Assembly: GCA_020433835.1 (NCBI GenBank)
Contig: JAGRBY010000026.1
Location: 1 to 26,701 of the forward strand
Source of the DNA: Anaerolineae bacterium
GTDB lineage: Bacteria > Chloroflexota > Anaerolineae > 4572-78 > J111
Direction: 5' to 3'
Length of the DNA: 26,701 bases
Shown: positions 22,201 through 26,701 of the stretch, in pieces
How positions within the stretch are numbered: position 1 is the stretch's first letter
Layout: each line of letters starts with the position of its first letter
Position numbers and translations under genes: made by a program
Notes under the pieces: model-generated
Databases searched by the model: none
What the model was told of the DNA's origin: nothing
The model's input: the letters and a program-made list of their open reading frames with translations, nothing else

Positions 22201-25200
22201 CCCTGAGCGCTCAGAGCGTCTTCAAGATGATTTTTTAGAAAAAACAGCGGCGTATCTCATCCAGAAACTGGCGGAAACCATCAAATTGTCATCTCACCAG
22301 ATCAGACGCGATGAACGGTTGGCGGTGTATGGGGTCGATTCCATGATGATGATGGAGATGAATAGCCTCTTGAGCCAACAATTTCCCGCACTCCCGGCAA
22401 CACTCTTATTCGAATATGATACGATCGAGAAGTTGGCACGATATTTTGTTGAGAATCACCGCCAGATCCTGGCCGAGGTCTTAAAGTTTAAACCGGAAAC
22501 AGCCACAATAAAGCGCGGCCAGCGTCAGACCGTGAAGCCGATCGGTCACCGATTCCTAGATAAAGCGGCTGGATCCGATTCTCGATTTCAATCCTCAGTT
22601 CGCAAGGATAACCGCGACGTAATCTCAGCTGATGTGGCCATTATCGGCCTCAGTGGGCGCTATCCCCAAGCTCAAACCCTGGCGGAATTTTGGCAGAATC
22701 TGAAGGCTGGCCGCGACTGCATCACCGAGGTTCCCGAGGATAGGTGGGATCATGCCCCCTTTTATGATGCAAACAAAGGCCAGGTGGGCCGAACCGCTTG
22801 CAAGTGGGGCGGCTTTATTGACGCTTATGATCGATTTGACCCCTTGTTTTTTAACATTTCTCCCCGCCAAGCCGAATGGATGGATCCGCAAGCCCGGCTC
22901 TTTTTGGAAATCGCCTGGGAGACTATCGAAGACGCGGGCTATACCCAGGTGCAACTCAAGAAACAGGCCCAAGCCTCAGGCCGAGAGGTCGGCGTCTATG
23001 TCGGGGTGATGCACCGTGATTATCCGTTTGTAACCAACAACCCCGAAGTAGCCGGCCTGCTGGCCTCGTCGAACACCTTCGCCTTGATTGCTAATCGGGT
23101 CTCCCATTTCTTTGATTTTCAAGGACCGAGTATGGTCGTGGATACGGCTTGTTCGGCTTCTTTGACGGCGATTACGCTGGCCTGCGATAGTATTCGCCGG
23201 CAAGAGTGTGATCTGGCCCTGGCCGGCGGGGTCAACCTGAGTCTGCACCCGGCCAAGTGGTTAGCCTACAGCCAGGGCCAGTTGTTGGGCAGTGAGGGTA
23301 AGAGCAAGAGCCTGGGTGATGGGGATGGCTATTTGCCCGGTGAAGGGGTAGGGGCGGTTTTACTGAAGCGATTAGACCAGGCCATCGCCGACAATGATCA
23401 AATTTATGCCGTGATCAAGGGTGGCTCGCTTAATCATGGAGGCAAAACTATCGGTTTGAGCACGCCTAATCCCAACGCGCAGGCCGACCTCATTCGCCAG
23501 ACCTTTGCCAAAACCGGCATTGAGCCCCACACCATTAGCTCTGTCGAAGTGGCGGCGACAGGTTCTGCTCTGGGCGACCCGATCGAGATTGCGGGATTGA
23601 GCCAAGCCTTTCAAACTGCCAACAATAGTCAGAACCAACGGTGTCCGATTGGTTCGGTCAAATCGAACATCGGTCATTTGGAGGCGGCCTCAGGCATCTC
23701 GCAGTTGACCAAAGTGGTCTTGCAGCTCAAGCATCAAACCCTGGTACCCTCGATCAATGCCGATCCGGTCAATCCCCATCTCCAGTTGGAGCGAACGTCA
23801 TTCTATATCCAAAACGAAGTGCAGACCTGGGAACGTCCTGAAATCGAGCAGGGAGGTAAACGCATTGAGATACCGCGTCGGGCCGCGATCAGCTCCTTTG
23901 GGGCGGGCGGCGCCAATGCCCATCTGGTGGTCGAGGAGTACCAGGAGGCAGGAGGCCGGCATCAGGAATTAGGCAGCAGGGAGTGGGGATCAGACGAACT
24001 GTATCTGATTGTGTTGTCGGCCCGGAATGAAGCACGGCTGCGGGTCTATGCCGCCAAGTTGCTTGATTTCTTGGAGAAGCAGACTGATGTTTCTCTGGCT
24101 GAGTTGGCTTACACCTTACAGGTCGGTCGAGAGGCGATGGCAGAGCGGTTGGCGGTTGTCGTCCGGGATCAAAACGATCTGAAAGCGGGGTTGATTGCTT
24201 ACCGGCAAAATGTGGACGATGAAGCGCAGTCGATAGACCTCTTTATCGGGAACGTGGAGCAATCTAAAAAAGAGGCGACTATTTTCACAGAGGGGCAAGT
24301 CGGTCAAGAGATAGTCACGAGAAGTCTGGAAGCAAAGGAGTGGAAGAAATTGGCTGTCTTCTTGTGGGTCAAGGGGGTCGATATCCCTTGGGAGCAACTC
24401 TATGGTGTAGACCGCCCCAGGAGAGTTTCTCTACCAACTTATCCTTTTGAGCGTAAACGGTATTGGTTAGCCGATACCATTAAAACCGATCTCAATCTGC
24501 CCAGACCAGTCACGGTTGAACTGCCGCCAGCTCTTTCGGGAGACCCCACCGGCATCAAGGCGGAAGATGTCCGGAAGTACCTAATTCAAGTTCTGGCTCA
24601 AATTATCCAAATTCCTGAGGAAGATATCCAGTTGGATAAAGCGCTGTATGATTATGGCCTTGACTCAATCATTGGGATGCAACTTCGACGACAGATTGAA
24701 GCCACTTTTGACATCCATCTCACCGGCCGGGATCTGCTTGAGGCGGGGACGCTTCGATTGCTGGTCGAGTTGTTAGAAAAAAAGATTGCCCATGTCGCTT
24801 CAACACGAAACATAAGAATCGATGACCCCCCAAGCGAGGCTGATAGGCTCTCTCAAGACCAAGTGGACGTCTTAGAAAAGTTCAAAGCGCCTGAGACCCA
24901 CTCAAAAATTGAAACAACTCATCCTCAACCTGTTAAAAGGGCCTTGTCGGAAGGACAAAAAGGGTTGTGGCTCTTGCAAAAGCTGACGCCGGAGATGAGC
25001 GCCTACAACGTACCCCTCGCCATACACATTCGGCAGCCGCTTCAGCCCGCGCTTTGGCAAAAAGCTTGTCACGGCCTGGTAGTCCACTATCCTATTTTGC
25101 AAACCGTCATCCCAGAAGAAGACGGCCGGCCGGTTCAGGTCATCGATCCTACCCAACCCCTCTGGTTCGAGCTTGAAGATGTGGAACATCTGCCGGAGGC

Positions 25201-26701
25201 CGAGGTCATTCCCTATCTGAAAACCAAAGCCCAAGCGCCGTTTGATCTGCAGACCGGGCCATTATGGCGCGTCCAGCTTTTTACCCGCTCAGAAACAGAA
25301 TACATCCTGCTTGTGACGGTTCATCATATCATCGTCGATGGCACCTCGATGCTCGGCTTGCTCAAGATCTTGTGGCAACTTTATCAAGCTCTGGCTGAAG
25401 GGAGAGAAGCCCATCTCGCCCCGGTTGAAGGCTCATACGACGACTTTGTGACCTGGGAACAAGAGTTGCTGGCCAGCGAAGCGGGTGACCGGCAACTGGC
25501 CTATTGGCAACAGCAGCTCTCTGGTGAGATTTCCCATTTGTCATTACCTCTGGACCGACCCCAACCACCCGTCCAAAGCTTTAAGGGCGAGCTCGTGCAA
25601 GCGCAACTCGACCCGGACTTGACCCGGCACGTGCGCGCCTTGGCTAAAGCGAACCAGGTCAATAAGGCTACCCTGTTGCTGGCCATCTTCAAGGTGCTCC
25701 TTTATCGCTACACCGGCCAGGCTGATATTCTGATTGGTACACCCACAGCTGGGCGGCCTCAACAGCGGTTTGAGGAAACGATCGGTTTCTTCATTAATAT
25801 GGTGGTCATTCGCAGCCAGGTAGATGGGGCCGTCGCCTTCCTTGACTATTTGAAACACCTTCAGATGATCGTCGTCGATGCCCTCGATCATAGTGCTTAT
25901 CCCCTTTCCCGGTTAGTCGCGGATCTGGGTATCAAACCCGATTCGGCTATGTCGCCGCTATTTCAGGTGTCATTTGCCTTTCAAAACTTCATTCAAGCCG
26001 CCGACCTACAGGCCCCTGAAGTATTCGACCCGGATCGTTTGCCCTTTGAATTGCTTGACGAGATTCATCAAGCCGGCGAGTTTGATCTGGCGTTGGAAAT
26101 ATTTGAAGCCGAGGAGAGCTATCACCTGCACTTGAAATACAATCCAGACCTTTTTGAGCCATCAACCATCGAGCGGATGCTGGGCCATTACACCCAGTTG
26201 GTGACTGAGATTGTAGCTGCGCCTGATAAAGCCATCTCAGGCTATGATCTGTTATCTGACGACGAAAGACACCAGATCCTGCTTGAGTGGAACGCCACTC
26301 AAGCTGAATATCCCCAGGATCAATGCATCCATCATCTGTTTGAGGCCCAGGTCGAGCGTACCCCAGACGCCGTGGCTGTGGTCTTTGACGATAGGCCATT
26401 GACCTATGGCGAGCTAAACCGGCGGGCCAATCAACTGGCTCATTACCTTATTTCCTTGGGGGTCGGGCCAGAGAGTTTGGTCGGGATTTGTCTGGAGCGT
26501 TCACTGGCGATGGTCATCGGCATTTGCGGCATTTTGAAGGCTGGCGGCGCCTATGTTCCCCTTGACCCCACTTATCCCGCCGAGCGATTGCGCTTTATGC
26601 TTGATGATGCTCAAGTCCCCGTCTTGCTGACCCAACATCATCTGCTAGATAACCTGCCAGACCATCAAACCCCTGTCATTTGTTTAGTTACGGATTGGGC
26701 G
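19181..26701 (+). CDS. Trans-AT PKS-NRPS, fourth segment: ATd3-DH2-KR2-ACP3 / KS4-ATd-ACP4 / C-A (continues past window)
   Basis: From 19181 one frame stays open to the right edge (about 2507 codons), with no stop that I could find. It continues KS3 (SSFGFGGANAHVVLEEY). It then has the KS3 linker, DH2, KR2 and ACP3 (Ser at 22340). Next come KS4 with its HGTGT histidine replaced, a linker, ACP4 (Ser at 24665), a condensation domain with HHIIVDG, and the first part of an adenylation domain (LTYGELN; LKAGGAYVPLDPTYP). The start coordinate is the point where the KS3 homology resumes, not an initiation codon. If the three frame changes are artefacts, this and the preceding three segments are one protein of more than 5,700 residues. 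The amino-acid specificity residues of the A domain lie beyond the window. Confidence 0.9.
19271..19790 (+). other. ATd3: AT-docking and post-AT linker
   Basis: LIVLSAKNEERLRAYAQ ... YTLQVGREPMEARLALV ... GGKLEKLAQLWVAGVEIDW ... LPTYPFARQSYW. Confidence 0.86.
19844..20690 (+). other. DH2 dehydratase domain (altered second motif)
   Basis: Begins HPLLDSNES. HRVKGVTILP fits HxxxGxxxxP (His codon 19934-19936). The second motif reads LMDGALRA (Asp codon 20435-20437), with Arg where Gln or His normally stands. Activity is likely but less certain than for DH1. Confidence 0.82.
20715..22170 (+). other. KR2 ketoreductase
   Basis: Structural half from YYRPVWQPTE. The NADPH loop is GGAGGLG (about 21427) and the catalytic segment is FSSLSALVGDFGQGSYAAGN (Tyr codon 21851-21853). 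The stereo-motif region reads HSAGVEAKTD without the B-type aspartate, so its hydroxyl may have the opposite configuration to that of KR1. Confidence 0.86.
22230..22455 (+). other. ACP3
   Basis: Carrier domain with VYGVDSMMMMEM; Ser codon 22340-22342. Confidence 0.89.
22631..23940 (+). other. KS4 domain, probably non-elongating (KS0)
   Basis: From VAIIGLSGRYPQ to NAHLVVEEY. The Cys is kept (VDTACSAS, codon 23150-23152) and so is the last His (SNIGHLEAASG, codon 23675-23677). The HGTGT motif reads AATGS, so the first catalytic His is Ala (codon 23552-23554). Such KS0 domains transfer but do not extend the chain. Confidence 0.87.
24002..24470 (+). other. ATd4: AT-docking and post-AT linker
   Basis: LIVLSARNEARLRVYAAKL ... 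YTLQVGREAMAERLAVV ... LPTYPFERKRYWLA. It is kept even though KS4 is unlikely to extend. Confidence 0.84.
24565..24790 (+). other. ACP4/PCP
   Basis: Carrier domain with DYGLDSIIGMQL; Ser codon 24665-24667. It receives the chain from KS4 and donates it to the condensation domain. Confidence 0.88.
24932..26235 (+). other. NRPS condensation (C) domain
   Basis: Begins ALSEGQKGLWLLQ (C1 motif). The active-site HHxxxDG motif is HHIIVDG (codons from 25322). DDFVTWEQ, IGTPTAGRPQQRFEETIGFFIN and FQVSFAFQN match later C motifs. It should join the ACP4-bound polyketide to an amino acid. Confidence 0.92.
26290..26701 (+). other. NRPS adenylation (A) domain, N-terminal part
   Basis: LTYGELNRRANQLAHYL (A1) and LKAGGAYVPLDPTYPAERL (A2) are present. 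The specificity pocket and the PCP lie beyond the edge. Confidence 0.92.

Overview
This window joins two kinds of DNA. Bases 1-8965 are ordinary chromosomal genes at moderate GC: a sugar-uptake and sensing cluster, a small MinD-type ATPase cassette and a tRNA. From about 9000 to the right edge lies a more GC-rich secondary-metabolism locus, a giant trans-acyltransferase (trans-AT) polyketide synthase running into a nonribosomal peptide synthetase. The host is bacterial. The mix of YtfQ-type lipoprotein binding proteins, a YesM/YesN-type system, paired MinD-like proteins beside a small cysteine-rich protein, and GC-rich dispersed repeats inserted in frame would suit a filamentous Chloroflexota-like organism. 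No phylogenetic marker is present, so that is only a guess.

Layout. 1-6160, minus strand, read right to left: a PfkB-family sugar kinase, a near-consensus promoter, an AraC-type response regulator, a LytS/YesM-type histidine kinase (4-base overlap), and two tandem paralogous sugar-binding lipoproteins. The second lipoprotein has its own promoter and runs off the left edge. Together they look like a sugar-sensing, uptake and phosphorylation unit; the permease and ATPase genes would lie left of the window. 6161-6540: a terminal-inverted-repeat element, then an AT-rich stretch with DnaA-box-like sites. 6541-8772, plus strand: a cysteine-rich zinc-binding protein, a winged-helix protein, a MinD/ParA-like ATPase, a terminator-like hairpin, and a second MinD-like paralogue with a damaged Walker A motif. 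8816-8965: promoter, tRNA-Val(CAC) and terminator. 8966-9533: no convincing gene, but a candidate promoter with palindromic and direct repeats and two back-to-back triloop hairpins ahead of the synthase.

9534-26701: one continuous synthase once three one-base frame changes (about 10630, 12781 and 19180) are corrected. The domain order is KS1-ATd-DH-KR-cMT-ACP / KS2-ATd-ACP / KS3-ATd-DH-KR-ACP / KS4(probably non-elongating)-ATd-ACP / C-A(cut by the window edge). No AT domain occurs; each KS is followed by the AT-docking and post-AT linker typical of trans-AT systems (ending LPTYPF...RYW). An acyltransferase must therefore come from elsewhere. The line begins with a KS and has no loading module, so it should receive a chain from another protein. 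The predicted chemistry is an alpha-methyl enoyl unit, then a beta-keto unit, then a reduced unit (alkene if DH2 works), a transfer-only step at KS4, and amide formation with an amino acid. Domain calls and active-site residues were read by eye; no database search was run.
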